A DNA stretch of 44,374 bases from contig JAFIEY010000002.1 of the NCBI GenBank assembly GCA_020832345.1, positions 1-44,374 on the forward strand. Direction: 5' to 3'. This document shows positions 1 to 7,193 of the stretch, piece after piece. The position numbers and the translations under genes are program-made. The notes below the pieces were generated by a model. It was given only the letters and a program-made list of their open reading frames with translations, was not told where the DNA came from and made no database searches. The DNA comes from Cryomorphaceae bacterium. GTDB taxonomy: Bacteria > Bacteroidota > Bacteroidia > Flavobacteriales > Schleiferiaceae. How positions within the stretch are numbered: the first letter of the stretch is position 1; the number at the start of each line of letters is the position of its first letter.

Positions 1-1
1 T

Positions 2-841
2 ACCGGACATATTGAGGATGAGGAGACAGGGTTGACGTATGCCGGGGCAAGGTATTACCCGGCGAGGGAGAGTCAGTGGTTGAGTGTGGATCCGTTGGCG
101 GAGCATTTCCCGAGTTGGACACCGTATCATTATGTGCATAATAATCCGGTGAATTTGGTTGATCCGGATGGGAGAAATGCTGTTGATGAGGTTAAAGGAA
201 AGCATGAACCCTGCCCATTTACTCCCGTTGAAGATAATACCCAAAAAAATAATAGTAATTGGTTTAATCAAATGGGAAGGTGGATTTCAAAACAAATTAC
301 AGGAAAGGGAAAGTTGTCCAATCCAGCACCTCAATTTGAGTTTGTTGATGAAAATGAACGTTCAGTTAGTCTTTCTGAACGAAATGGAGCCCCAACTAAT
401 GCAAATTATGAGTTTCCAAGAATGGGAAGGAATGAAGTAGCTCGGGTGAATTATGACATGTTTAATGTTCCTGATGCTATTGTTGTAACCTATAACGACC
501 AAGAAATACTTAATTCTAATGGCCCAGTATCGGGAACAGGAAGTTCAAATGCACTAATTCCTGCCACTAGACGAAGATTGGGGGTTTTTGTAACTCCTCA
601 ACCTCAACGAGGAACAAATGAAAGTTCTTGGTATAATGTTGATTTAACTTTTACTACTGGTCCAACCGTGTTTAGGAAATCAACCCGTATGGCATTTTTT
701 GGTTTAATACCAATATCAAAAATAGATAGAATAACTGGAGACATGGCAGAAAGGTTAATTTCAGAAGGACGAGCACAACGTGGAACTAACTTTCAACAAA
801 AATGGAATCGTAGAAATCCTTTAAGACTGAAAAAGCTATGA
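2..841 (+). CDS. RHS/YD-repeat polymorphic toxin, C-terminal part (5' end outside window)
   Basis: The reading frame is open from the window edge, so only the 3' end of a larger gene is present. The first residues (TGHIEDEETGLTYAGARYY, then SVDPLAEHFPSWTPYHYVHN and NPVNLVDPDG) are the conserved end of the RHS core, which forms the shell that encloses a toxin and is cut near the DPDG motif. About 220 residues follow with no family I recognise; by position this is the variable effector tip. Base composition changes at the junction: the core (about 1-175) is G-rich and the tip is clearly AT-rich, as expected when tips are swapped by recombination. In Bacteroidota such proteins act in contact- or secretion-dependent competition. 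The toxic activity cannot be named from sequence, and no downstream gene can be assigned confidently as its immunity gene. Confidence 0.8.
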   Translation, partial: TGHIEDEETGLTYAGARYYPARESQWLSVDPLAEHFPSWTPYHYVHNNPVNLVDPDGRNAVDEVKGKHEPCPFTPVEDNTQKNNSNWFNQMGRWISKQITGKGKLSNPAPQFEFVDENERSVSLSERNGAPTNANYEFPRMGRNEVARVNYDMFNVPDAIVVTYNDQEILNSNGPVSGTGSSNALIPATRRRLGVFVTPQPQRGTNESSWYNVDLTFTTGPTVFRKSTRMAFFGLIPISKIDRITGDMAERLISEGRAQRGTNFQQKWNRRNPLRLKKL

Positions 842-1131
842 TGAAACCTTCACATACACTTCGTTTTATAGACAGAAAAATGTTGAAATGTAGTAGGTTG
901 CCCGACCGTTAATAAAAAATTTTTGACAGAAACATCTTGACGTCTAATAGCCGAGACAAAGTGGAATTATTTTTTAACCATAAAATTTATTTGACCCTAT
1001 TAGTTTTATGCTGAGTATTTGGGTTAATTGTATTTACAAAAAACTAATGAAAACTACACGAACAATGCTTGACACAAAGGACGACGATCAACGTATAGAT
1101 TCTTTAGACAATTAAAAATAATTTTGAACGA

Positions 1132-2298
1132 ATGAAATTTATTCTCTTTTTCATCCTTTTGCTTTCAGGAATCAATTCCTATTCCCAATTTAATATAGAT
1201 GCGGTGGTTCAAACTGACACATCGGTTTCATATTTCACCAAGCTTATAAAAGAAGAAAAAAGTGATCCCATTTGGTATTTTGGACGGTCGTATGCTTATG
1301 CATCTAAAGGAAAATATAGCAAGGCAAGGCAAGATCTCAAAAGAGGTCTTAAACTTTATGGAGAACCAAATGACACCCTATTTGATTATCAAGCAAAGCT
1401 TTACGCCCTGTCTGGAAAATATAAAAAAGCCTTATCTTTTGCTAAAGAGGTGGTTTCAATGCGACCGGATAATCCGTTTTACCATTTGCTAATTGGTGAG
1501 ATATATTCGCTAAAAGGGGATTCTAAAAAAGCCATTTTACAGTTTGACTCTGTTGCTCAAAAATTTCCAAACTTTCCAAATGTTTATTTTCAAAGAGGTC
1601 GAGAGCATAAAAGGTTATTTGCACATGACTCTGTGATTGTTTATCATGATTTTAAGAAAGCAATGGTTTTAGCCCTAAACGATACTCAGGAGGTAGTCCA
1701 TGATGCAATCTTTAATTTGGCAATATATTTTATTTCCAATAACAACTATGACTCAGCTACAAGTTATTATAATCTGTTAATTCAACTTGATTCAAATAAT
1801 TTTCATTTATATAATTTAGGATTTTTTTTGGGGGAATCATATTTTTATAATAAGAATTATGTGTTAGCAAAACAGTATCACGAAAAATCCTTATTTCAAG
1901 ATAATGAAAAATTAGCAAGAAGCTTGTATATGATTGGGCGTTGTTTTGAGCATTTAAAATCCTATGATTCTGCAATTTTCCATTATGAATATTCCCTTGA
2001 AATTGGAGATAAAAGTATTGATCGTTTTTCAACGCTACGCAAAGGAATTAGCTGTTATTATGGAGGATATCATGATATTGCATTGAAGGATTTAAATCGA
2101 GCAATAAAGAAATGGCATAAGGACAACCATGAGCCATACTATTACCTAGGAATGATTGCTTTAGCTGAAGGAGATCCATTTAAAGCTTGTAATTATTTTT
2201 ATGAGGCAATGAGATTAGACGATTTTAATAATGAAAATTTAAGTAAGAAAATTAAAGCAGGGTTAAAAAAGTGTGATGAAACCCACCTGAGAAAATGA
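1132..2298 (+). CDS. secreted TPR-repeat protein
   Basis: 388 residues. The N-terminus has a lysine then a hydrophobic stretch ending SYSQ, a typical Bacteroidota signal peptide, so the protein is exported. The rest is helical tetratricopeptide-like repeats (for example around residues 50-80, 85-120, 125-150, 190-230 and 255-360), with recurring patterns such as GKYSKARQDL, GKYKKALSFA, GDSKKAILQF and GDPFKACNYF. TPRs are protein-interaction scaffolds; no catalytic domain is visible. It lies 290 bp downstream of an RHS toxin tip, and a toxin-like ORF starts in the same frame directly after its stop codon. It may therefore be a passenger or immunity-type gene of the RHS island, but that is inferred from position only. 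Codon use is AT-rich like its neighbours. Confidence 0.75.
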   Translation: MKFILFFILLLSGINSYSQFNIDAVVQTDTSVSYFTKLIKEEKSDPIWYFGRSYAYASKGKYSKARQDLKRGLKLYGEPNDTLFDYQAKLYALSGKYKKALSFAKEVVSMRPDNPFYHLLIGEIYSLKGDSKKAILQFDSVAQKFPNFPNVYFQRGREHKRLFAHDSVIVYHDFKKAMVLALNDTQEVVHDAIFNLAIYFISNNNYDSATSYYNLLIQLDSNNFHLYNLGFFLGESYFYNKNYVLAKQYHEKSLFQDNEKLARSLYMIGRCFEHLKSYDSAIFHYEYSLEIGDKSIDRFSTLRKGISCYYGGYHDIALKDLNRAIKKWHKDNHEPYYYLGMIALAEGDPFKACNYFYEAMRLDDFNNENLSKKIKAGLKKCDETHLRK

Positions 2299-2880
2299 TT
2301 GCCAAACAGAAATACGATCAAATTAATTAATATTGACAAATATGAAAAGCAGGCTGCTTATTTTACTTTTTTTCTTACTGCCAAATTTGGAGCACATTTT
2401 AAGAATAATTTTTTCTTTAATGGAAAAAGAGTGTATTTGGCTTATGTTTATGTAGGGTTCGTTTTTATAGCCCACTTAACCATAACATTTGGGCGGATTG
2501 CGTCAGGCAGAACTAGTGGCGAAATAGAAGGAAACAAAATGCAAATTACAATTTCATTTAAAAGAAAAAATGATGTTGGTAGTTATATTGAAACCATGTG
2601 TCATGAATCTTTTCTACATGCAGATAAATATTCAGTTGATTTTTCACATAATGGAAAAATTGATTTTTCTGCTGGAATAGATAGGGATATTGTAGATTCT
2701 AATAAGTTTACCTACTCATCATTCAATAGTAAAGTTGGTGATATTCATCATTGGCAAGAAAGAAGAGATAGGGTTCTAGAGCAAAAAGGAGTGCCAATAA
2801 TGCAGAAATACTATAGAAGTATAGGCTTGACAAAAAGTCGAGAAGAAATTATTCAATCATTCTATAGTTATAGTGATTGA
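2299..2880 (+). CDS. orphan toxin-tip-like ORF with HExxxH motif
   Basis: The frame opens directly after the stop codon of the upstream TPR gene; the only early start is TTG at 2299 and the first ATG is about 80 codons in. The last 110 residues are the most protein-like part: an amphipathic beta region (MQITISFKRKND), then IETMCHESFLHADKYSVD. The HESFLH motif resembles the metal-binding helix of small metallopeptidase-like tips found at the ends of RHS proteins in Bacteroidota. I read it as an orphan RHS C-terminal tip whose core-encoding 5' part has been lost, a common remnant in these islands. Alternatively it is a free-standing gene started at TTG. The upstream 80 residues are rich in Phe and Tyr and may not all be translated. 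Function unproven. Confidence 0.45.
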   Translation: MPNRNTIKLINIDKYEKQAAYFTFFLTAKFGAHFKNNFFFNGKRVYLAYVYVGFVFIAHLTITFGRIASGRTSGEIEGNKMQITISFKRKNDVGSYIETMCHESFLHADKYSVDFSHNGKIDFSAGIDRDIVDSNKFTYSSFNSKVGDIHHWQERRDRVLEQKGVPIMQKYYRSIGLTKSREEIIQSFYSYSD

Positions 2881-3084
2881 TTAACATTAATCCTGCACTA
2901 CAAACTATTTTTGAAACCAATGAGAGAAATTAAGTTCATGGCGTCCATTCAGTTACTAAAAAGCATTTTTAAATAATGAAATCCACATTAGAACAGGGCT
3001 TCTCTAACATAAAGACGATCAAAAGTGGGTTTCCTCGCATAGGTGGGGCAAGCTATTAGACCATTTAAAAATCATTTTGTACTT

Positions 3085-3219
3085 ATGAAAATATTATTTT
3101 TTGTTTTGTTGTTTTTTTTATTTGGATGTAAACAAAACAATATCGCAGAGTTAACTTATGGAGGCAGTGTAATTGAGATAGACCGAAACGGGCACAAAGA
3201 CCTATTTTTCTGGGTTGTT
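3085..3219 (+). pseudogene. 5' fragment of a second lipoprotein gene, fused in frame to the next
   Basis: From the ATG at 3085 the frame reads MKILFFVLLFFLFGC, a complete lipoprotein signal with cysteine at residue 15, followed by about 30 residues (KQNNIAELTYGGSVIEID and on). It then runs without a stop into the signal peptide of the lipoprotein starting at 3220. Two tandem lipoprotein signals in one frame suggest that a recombination joined the start of one gene to the whole of another. It could also be an expressed fusion. A GTG at 3043 is the outermost possible start. Confidence 0.4.
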
Positions 3220-3726
3220 ATGAAGAAATTTCAATGGATTGTTTTGTTGGCAATCTCGTTGTCATGTGAAAATCCAAAGAGCAATCAATATCATGAATTA
3301 ATTGAGTATGATGATTTGGAGGGGAGTGATTCTGCACTTTTTTTGAACGTGGATTTCCATGATGAAATAGTTCGATTTTTAGATGAAATGGCTCCAAGAG
3401 GTATAAATGATTCCATTGTATTTGTTGTGGGGTTTTCCACTAAAAATGAGCACATTTCAAATCCGAATAATGATACTGTTGTATTATTTTCTATTCATAT
3501 TTGTGACACCGAATTTTCAAATTACAAGGGAGTGTTCAAGCTTAATGGTTACCTATTTACTGTTTATGATGATGACGATTTCAGTAGTTTATTTATTCAA
3601 AAAAAACATGTAAAATATGTTCCATTTGGCGAGTTATTTTGTTTAGAAATAGATACTATCCCGATGAAGTTTTTTAAAGTGCAATCAGGAATGCTGTTCA
3701 ATATTTTATATACAAAGAAGCCTTGA
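3220..3726 (+). CDS. hypothetical lipoprotein (possible immunity protein)
   Basis: 168 residues from the ATG at 3220. The N-terminus MKKFQWIVLLAISLSC is a lipoprotein signal with the lipid-anchored cysteine at residue 16, so the mature protein should sit in a membrane facing the periplasm or the outside. The mature part is acidic (several Asp/Glu runs, a stretch of four Asp) and predicted mostly beta. I do not recognise the family. The frame is open upstream to a GTG at 3043 and contains a second lipoprotein signal at 3085, but 3220 is preferred because signal peptides belong at the start of a protein. Small acidic lipoproteins beside RHS tips are often immunity proteins; here that is inferred from location only. 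Confidence 0.55.
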   Translation: MKKFQWIVLLAISLSCENPKSNQYHELIEYDDLEGSDSALFLNVDFHDEIVRFLDEMAPRGINDSIVFVVGFSTKNEHISNPNNDTVVLFSIHICDTEFSNYKGVFKLNGYLFTVYDDDDFSSLFIQKKHVKYVPFGELFCLEIDTIPMKFFKVQSGMLFNILYTKKP

Positions 3727-3899
3727 TGGCCTAGCGCAGTCTTACTCTATCTAAACGCAGTCTTGCCCGGAGACCCCTCTTATTTCATTTGAAAACCCCT
3801 TAGAAATTTCGAAGGATATTGATTTAAAGAGGGTGTATAAAGGTGCGAGATTTGTATGGTGGACTATAGTTTACTGGGCTCGAACCATAAAGTACAGAA

Positions 3900-4161
3900 T
3901 TACTTGTAATGTCCTTTGGCAGAGTGGATAAGTATTTTATCCTGGATTACTTCGTAAACGAGTCGATGTTCTTTGTCTATTCTCCGTGACCAGCACCCGG
4001 CAAGTTCGTGTTTTTAGGGGCTCAGGTTTTCCGATACCTGAAAAGGGATTTTCCTGAATAGCGCGGATCAATTGGGTGATTTTTTTAACGGTGGATTTAT
4101 TACCGGTTTTTACCCAATGATCCAAATCTTTTTTGATTTCGAGTAGAAAGACTATTTGCAT
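3900..4161 (-). pseudogene. yoeB: YoeB/Txe-family toxin, frameshifted
   Basis: The ATG at 4161 begins MQIVFLLEIKKDLDHWVKTG, and the frame continues to GIGKPEPLK, the usual first two thirds of a YoeB mRNA interferase. After PEPLK the frame goes wrong. Shifting by one base at the adenine run near 4012-4016 restores HELAGCWSRRIDKEHRLVYE and the terminal GHYK, ending at a TAA at 3900-3902. The catalytic residues of the family (Glu and Arg in the IDKEHR region, C-terminal His-Tyr) are therefore still encoded but out of frame. YoeB cleaves ribosome-bound mRNA and is normally neutralised by the antitoxin encoded just upstream. The antitoxin stop overlaps this start by 10 bases, the usual coupled layout. 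The toxin is probably inactive. Confidence 0.8.
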
Positions 4162-4370
4162 AACGCATCGAGTTCGTCCAGAGTCATTACAGTTCCTTTC
4201 CCTTCTTTTAAGTCCTGTCTGCTTTTTTGGATTTTTTCGATAAACTCCGGGTCATACGAACTTTCTTCAGCCATCTCAAACTTGATTTTAAGGGCTTCCA
4301 TAAATGCTTTTATTACCGTAAGCTCTTTGTTTTTTTTAGGGTGGACGATAAGAGTATTTTAGGCTTTCAT
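4152..4370 (-). pseudogene. DUF2683-type antitoxin partner of YoeB, with an early stop codon
   Basis: The minus-strand frame reads NTLIVHPKKNKELTVIKAFM, then EALKIKFEMAEE, and ends GTVMTLDELDALCK. This is the pattern of the small DUF2683 proteins that precede YoeB toxins in Bacteroidota. The only upstream ATG in frame (4368-4370) is followed three codons later by TAA (4359-4361), so the normal start is broken; translation could begin only at the internal ATG of AFME. The 3' end overlaps the toxin start. With the frameshift in the toxin, both partners appear to be decaying together. Confidence 0.65.
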
Positions 4371-4545
4371 AATATTTTAGTCATGTGAAATACAAAGATA
4401 TGAATTTTTCATCTAATGCATTGAAGAAAAACCTCAGACTAATAGACAACCTAAACAAAAACAAATTTTTGCTTCCCTCGCTCCAATACCAAAAACGTTC
4501 CCAAAACCAACTGCCGTTCCTCTCTCACAATCCTCAATAAAGTTT

Positions 4546-4671
4546 GAGTCTGCTCCAAAAAGTCCATTTCCGCCAAAATCTTTCTCGTCGATAGACTTTT
4601 GAATCCTCACTTGCTCCGGTTCAAAAATCCCCTCGATTTTGATTGAAATCATCCTTTTTTGGAGTGGACTC
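4546..4671 (-). repeat. palindromic intergenic repeat, copy A (long form)
   Basis: 126 bp. Read on the minus strand it begins GAGTCCACTCC and ends TTTTTGGAGCAGACTC, the imperfect inverted termini of the family, with the long-form interior (GATTTTTGAACC and GGATTCAAAAG as inner inverted arms). It lies in gene-poor DNA between two decayed toxin-antitoxin remnants. A spurious ORF runs through it (4434-4673). Confidence 0.85.
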
Positions 4672-4720
4672 AAGTTTTAGAAACCAAATAGAAACCCCAA
4701 AATCCTCAGACTACCAAAAA

Positions 4721-4795
4721 GGCGCCTTTACATCTGTTTTGGGGTGCCCACTTAGCTTTTCAAGCTGAGAAGGGCCAAAACAGATGTTTAGCGCC
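4721..4795. repeat. long nested palindrome
   Basis: Arms at 4721-4725 (GGCGC) and 4791-4795 (GCGCC), then 4730-4742 and 4775-4787 (ACATCTGTTTTGG paired with its exact complement, 13 bp). Inside are GCCC/GGGC and AGCTT/AAGCT around a loop of about 3 nt. The whole segment could fold into one stem of about 35 bp. Its sequence differs from the ten-copy family. It sits where the truncated RelE/ParE-like toxin loses its similarity, so it may have inserted there. No U-run follows, so it is not a clear terminator. Confidence 0.7.
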
Positions 4796-4849
4796 GAGTT
4801 TTTTAACTTCTCTGCGGAACGGAGTTATGGTGTCAAACTTATAGCTCAT
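4760..4849 (-). pseudogene. RelE/ParE-like toxin, truncated at 29 residues
   Basis: From the ATG at 4847-4849 the frame reads MSYKFDTITPFRREVKKLGA, matching the usual first strand and helix of RelE/ParE-type toxins (start, T-P-x-F-x-x-E-x-K-x-L pattern). It then runs into the palindrome at 4721-4795 and stops at 4760-4762. The ATG overlaps the stop of the upstream minus-strand frame, the usual antitoxin-toxin coupling. The remaining two thirds of a toxin are missing. Confidence 0.5.
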
Positions 4850-5064
4850 TGAGAAACTCACTAAAAGGTTTAGCTTTTTTCTTTCCGAATTTAATTAACA
4901 GACCCTTCAGCAGTTAGATATGTGCTTTCATCTTTTTGCAAACGTTCGTCCAAAACGATTTTCAAATCTGACGTAAGTTCAATATCGCTGTTGTCCTCTT
5001 CCACAATATATGGTAATAGACCTAGATTTATAGATAGCTTTAATCGAATCCTAAATATCCGTGT
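4839..5064 (-). pseudogene. antitoxin-like remnant with frameshift
   Basis: A minus-strand frame without a start codon reads LGLLPYIVEEDNSDIELTSD, then LKIVLDERLQKDESTYLTAE, and meets a stop at 4891-4893. A shift of frame there continues as LIKFGKKKAKPFSEFLNEL and ends at 4839-4841, overlapping the ATG of the toxin remnant. The acidic helical content and the overlap fit a small addiction-module antitoxin. The exact family is not certain. Confidence 0.35.
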
Positions 5065-5141
5065 TTATTTCCTGTGACTATTTTAAGTGATATTTTGTAT
5101 GCTTGTCAGGTTTTTTGAAATAGAAAGTGCTAACTGCGGAT

Positions 5142-5174
5142 AAAAAAACCGGAGCGATATCACTCCGGTTTTTT
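5142..5174 (-). terminator. rho-independent terminator of queA (possibly bidirectional)
   Basis: CCGGAG and CTCCGG arms with an 8-base loop, flanked by an A-run on the left and a T-run on the right. This gives a strong hairpin with a U tract in both directions, 20 bp downstream of the queA stop. Confidence 0.85.
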
Positions 5175-5194
5175 AAATTAAATATGAAAATGCC

Positions 5195-6256
5195 TTATAG
5201 GATAAGCATGGCATCACCATAACTGAGAAAACGGTACTTTTCTTTGATGGCTTCGTTATACGCTTTTTTCAACAAATGATAATCGGTAAACGCTGCGGTC
5301 ATCATTAGGATGGTGGACTGCGGCGGATGGAAATTGGTCAGCAGGGCATCAGCAATGGTAAAGTCGTGCGGCGGATAGATAAATTTATTCGTCCAGCCGT
5401 CAAACTTTTTCAGCTTGTCCTCGGTCGTGATGGAAGATTCCAATGCCCTCATCGTGGTTGTGCCCACAGAAATTATTTTCTTTTTATTGTCGATGGAACG
5501 ATTGACGATATCTGCTTCTTCTTGTGTGATAATCAATCGCTCAGAATCCATTTTGTGTTTGGAAAGGTCTTCAACTTCAACCGGGCGAAAAGTGCCCAGA
5601 CCCACGTGCAAAGTGATTTCCGCAATATTTAAGCCTTTGATTTCAAATCGCTTGAGCAATTGCTTGCTGAAGTGTAAACCCGAAACCGGTGCAGCTACGG
5701 CACCTTCGTGTTTGGCGAAAATAGTTTGGTAACGATCATCGTCCTCTGCATCGGCTTCCCGATTGAGGTATTTTGGAATTGGGGTTTGCCCAAGACGTTT
5801 GAGTTTTTGGCGAAACTCCTCGTACGAACCGTCGAATAAAAAACGCAATGTTCTGCCGCGTGAGGTCGTGTTGTCGATAACTTCGGCTACGAGCGAATCT
5901 TCGTCTGTGCCAAAAAATAATTTATTGCCAATGCGAATTTTCCTTGCCGGATCAACCAATACATCCCAAAGACGGGTCTCTTTGTTGAGTTCGCGGAGGA
6001 GAAAAACCTCAATACGGGCATTGGTCTTTTCTTTGTAACCGTACATCCGCGCAGGAAATACTTTGGAATTGTTGACGATAAAGCAATCACCTTCTTCAAA
6101 GTAATCCACTAAATCAGTGATCATTTTGTGTTCGAATGTTCCGGTCTTGCGATGCACTACCATCATTCGGGCATCGTCGCGATGCGTTGCCGGACGTTCA
6201 GCTACCAGTTCTTTGGGTAGTTTGTAGCTGAAGTGCGAGAGTTTCATCTTTTTCAT
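5195..6256 (-). CDS. queA: S-adenosylmethionine:tRNA ribosyltransferase-isomerase QueA
   Basis: 353 residues, full family length. QueA transfers the ribosyl part of S-adenosylmethionine to preQ1 at position 34 of certain tRNAs, giving epoxyqueuosine, in the cytoplasm. Family motifs are present throughout: [20 protein letters not shown] near the N-terminus, [35 protein letters not shown] in the middle, [13 protein letters not shown], and [17 protein letters not shown] near the C-terminus. The start at 6256 gives MKKMKLSHF; the Met at 6247 is an alternative. The gene stands alone, with a strong terminator just downstream and a candidate promoter at 6296-6303. Confidence 0.97.
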   Translation of the reverse strand: MKKMKLSHFSYKLPKELVAERPATHRDDARMMVVHRKTGTFEHKMITDLVDYFEEGDCFIVNNSKVFPARMYGYKEKTNARIEVFLLRELNKETRLWDVLVDPARKIRIGNKLFFGTDEDSLVAEVIDNTTSRGRTLRFLFDGSYEEFRQKLKRLGQTPIPKYLNREADAEDDDRYQTIFAKHEGAVAAPVSGLHFSKQLLKRFEIKGLNIAEITLHVGLGTFRPVEVEDLSKHKMDSERLIITQEEADIVNRSIDNKKKIISVGTTTMRALESSITTEDKLKKFDGWTNKFIYPPHDFTIADALLTNFHPPQSTILMMTAAFTDYHLLKKAYNEAIKEKYRFLSYGDAMLIL

Positions 6257-6295
6257 AAAGCTTACGGGCTTTTTTTATTAAGTTTAAACAGCCTG

Positions 6296-6303
6296 CAAAA
6301 TTA
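6296..6303 (-). promoter_or_regulatory. candidate -7 element for queA
   Basis: TAATTTTG on the minus strand, 40 bases upstream of the queA start, matching the Bacteroidota TAnnTTTG element. No clear -33 TTTG was identified. Confidence 0.45.
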
Positions 6304-6432
6304 CGACTTTTTTTCGTCATGTCAAGGGATGAATTTAGGGTTTGTTCGAGGCTGATTTGGGTCGTATTTTAGCGAACCAAAATCAACATTTTTTGTTGTT
6401 AAACTTATTACGAATTTAATTTTTCTATCGCA

Positions 6433-6888
6433 ATGACTCATTTAAAACCCGGAGATAAAGCCCCTAATTTTAAAGGGAAAGATCAAAATGGAAACCCCAT
6501 ATCCCTCAGTGATTTTCAAGGCAAAAAGTTGGTGGTGTATTTTTACCCCAAAGACGATACACCGGGCTGCACGGCCCAGGCTTGTAATTTGCGCGATAAT
6601 TACAAAGCCCTCATGGATTCAGGCTACCAGGTTCTGGGCGTAAGTGCCGACAATGAAAAGAAACACCAAAAGTTTATCGATAAATACGATTTGCCTTTCC
6701 CCCTTATCGCTGATACCGAGCGCGAGGTAATCAATGCTTTTGGCGTGTGGGGCAAAAAGAAGTTTATGGGACGGGAATACGACGGAATCTACCGCGAAAC
6801 TTTTGTAATCAATGGCGAAGGCGTTATCGAACAGGTCATTGAAAAAGTAAAAACCAAAGATCATACGGCGCAAATTCTCGAATCGTAG
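6433..6888 (+). CDS. bcp: thioredoxin-dependent peroxiredoxin, Bcp type
   Basis: 151 residues, the length of the Bcp/PrxQ group. These enzymes reduce hydrogen peroxide and organic peroxides using thioredoxin. The active-site segment FYPKDDTPGCTAQACNLRD carries the peroxidatic cysteine at residue 46 and the resolving cysteine five residues later at 51, the atypical two-cysteine arrangement of this class. The later signatures GVSADNEKKHQKF and YRETFVINGEG are also family-typical. The start ATG at 6433 gives a normal N-terminus (HLKPGDKAPNF). The gene is monocistronic: queA diverges upstream and a palindromic repeat follows 33 bp after the stop. Confidence 0.95.
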   Translation: MTHLKPGDKAPNFKGKDQNGNPISLSDFQGKKLVVYFYPKDDTPGCTAQACNLRDNYKALMDSGYQVLGVSADNEKKHQKFIDKYDLPFPLIADTEREVINAFGVWGKKKFMGREYDGIYRETFVINGEGVIEQVIEKVKTKDHTAQILES

Positions 6889-6921
6889 TTGGGTTCAGTT
6901 GATATACGGGAAAACGCCTGT

Positions 6922-7001
6922 GAGTTTGCTCCAAAAAATTTCATTCTGCCAAAATCTTCCTTGTCGATTTTGATTGAAATCTTCCTTTTTGGAGCGGACT
7001 C
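6922..7001 (-). repeat. palindromic intergenic repeat, copy B (medium form)
   Basis: 80 bp on the minus strand, with the same termini as the long form. The interior jumps from AAAATCGAC directly to AAGGAAGATTTTGG, so the inner hairpin is absent. It starts 33 bp after the bcp stop and lies upstream of the mrp promoter. Confidence 0.85.
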
Positions 7002-7076
7002 AATCTGGAAAGTATTTTACCGTAAATATAACAGTCTAAATCCGATTTGACTTAACATTCATTTCACAACCTCGTG

Positions 7077-7084
7077 TACTTTTG
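7077..7084 (+). promoter_or_regulatory. candidate -7 element for mrp
   Basis: TACTTTTG, matching TAnnTTTG. It would give a leader of about 105 nt before the mrp ATG, containing the stem-loop at 7134-7172. Confidence 0.45.
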
Positions 7085-7133
7085 CCGGTGGTTTGATGCC
7101 CAATATTTTTAGTGGATTCACAAATAGATTTCC

Positions 7134-7172
7134 GATTCATCAAAACCAATGTCGTTGTGGTTTTGATGAATC
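7134..7172. promoter_or_regulatory. perfect 14-bp inverted repeat in the mrp leader
   Basis: GATTCATCAAAACC (7134-7147) is exactly complementary to 7159-7172, with an 11-nt spacer; the right arm ends 21 bases before the mrp ATG. It can act as an RNA stem-loop near the ribosome site or as a dyad operator for a dimeric regulator. No T-run follows, so it is not a simple terminator. Confidence 0.7.
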
Positions 7173-7193
7173 AATAATTGATAAATTTTTATA

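Noticed and set aside
3860-3900. Possible tRNA T-arm (GGTTCGAGCCC on the minus strand, then CCACCA)
   Set aside because: No pairing T-stem, acceptor stem or anticodon arm could be built around it.
4156-4362. Plus-strand 68-residue ORF
   Set aside because: It is the antisense of the DUF2683-type antitoxin remnant.
4434-4673. 79-residue minus-strand ORF
   Set aside because: More than half lies inside repeat copy A, and the rest has no recognisable protein character; similar frames open through other repeat copies.
6258-6283. AAGC/GCTT mini-hairpin followed by seven T upstream of queA
   Set aside because: Only four base pairs and located upstream of the gene; too weak to call a terminator.
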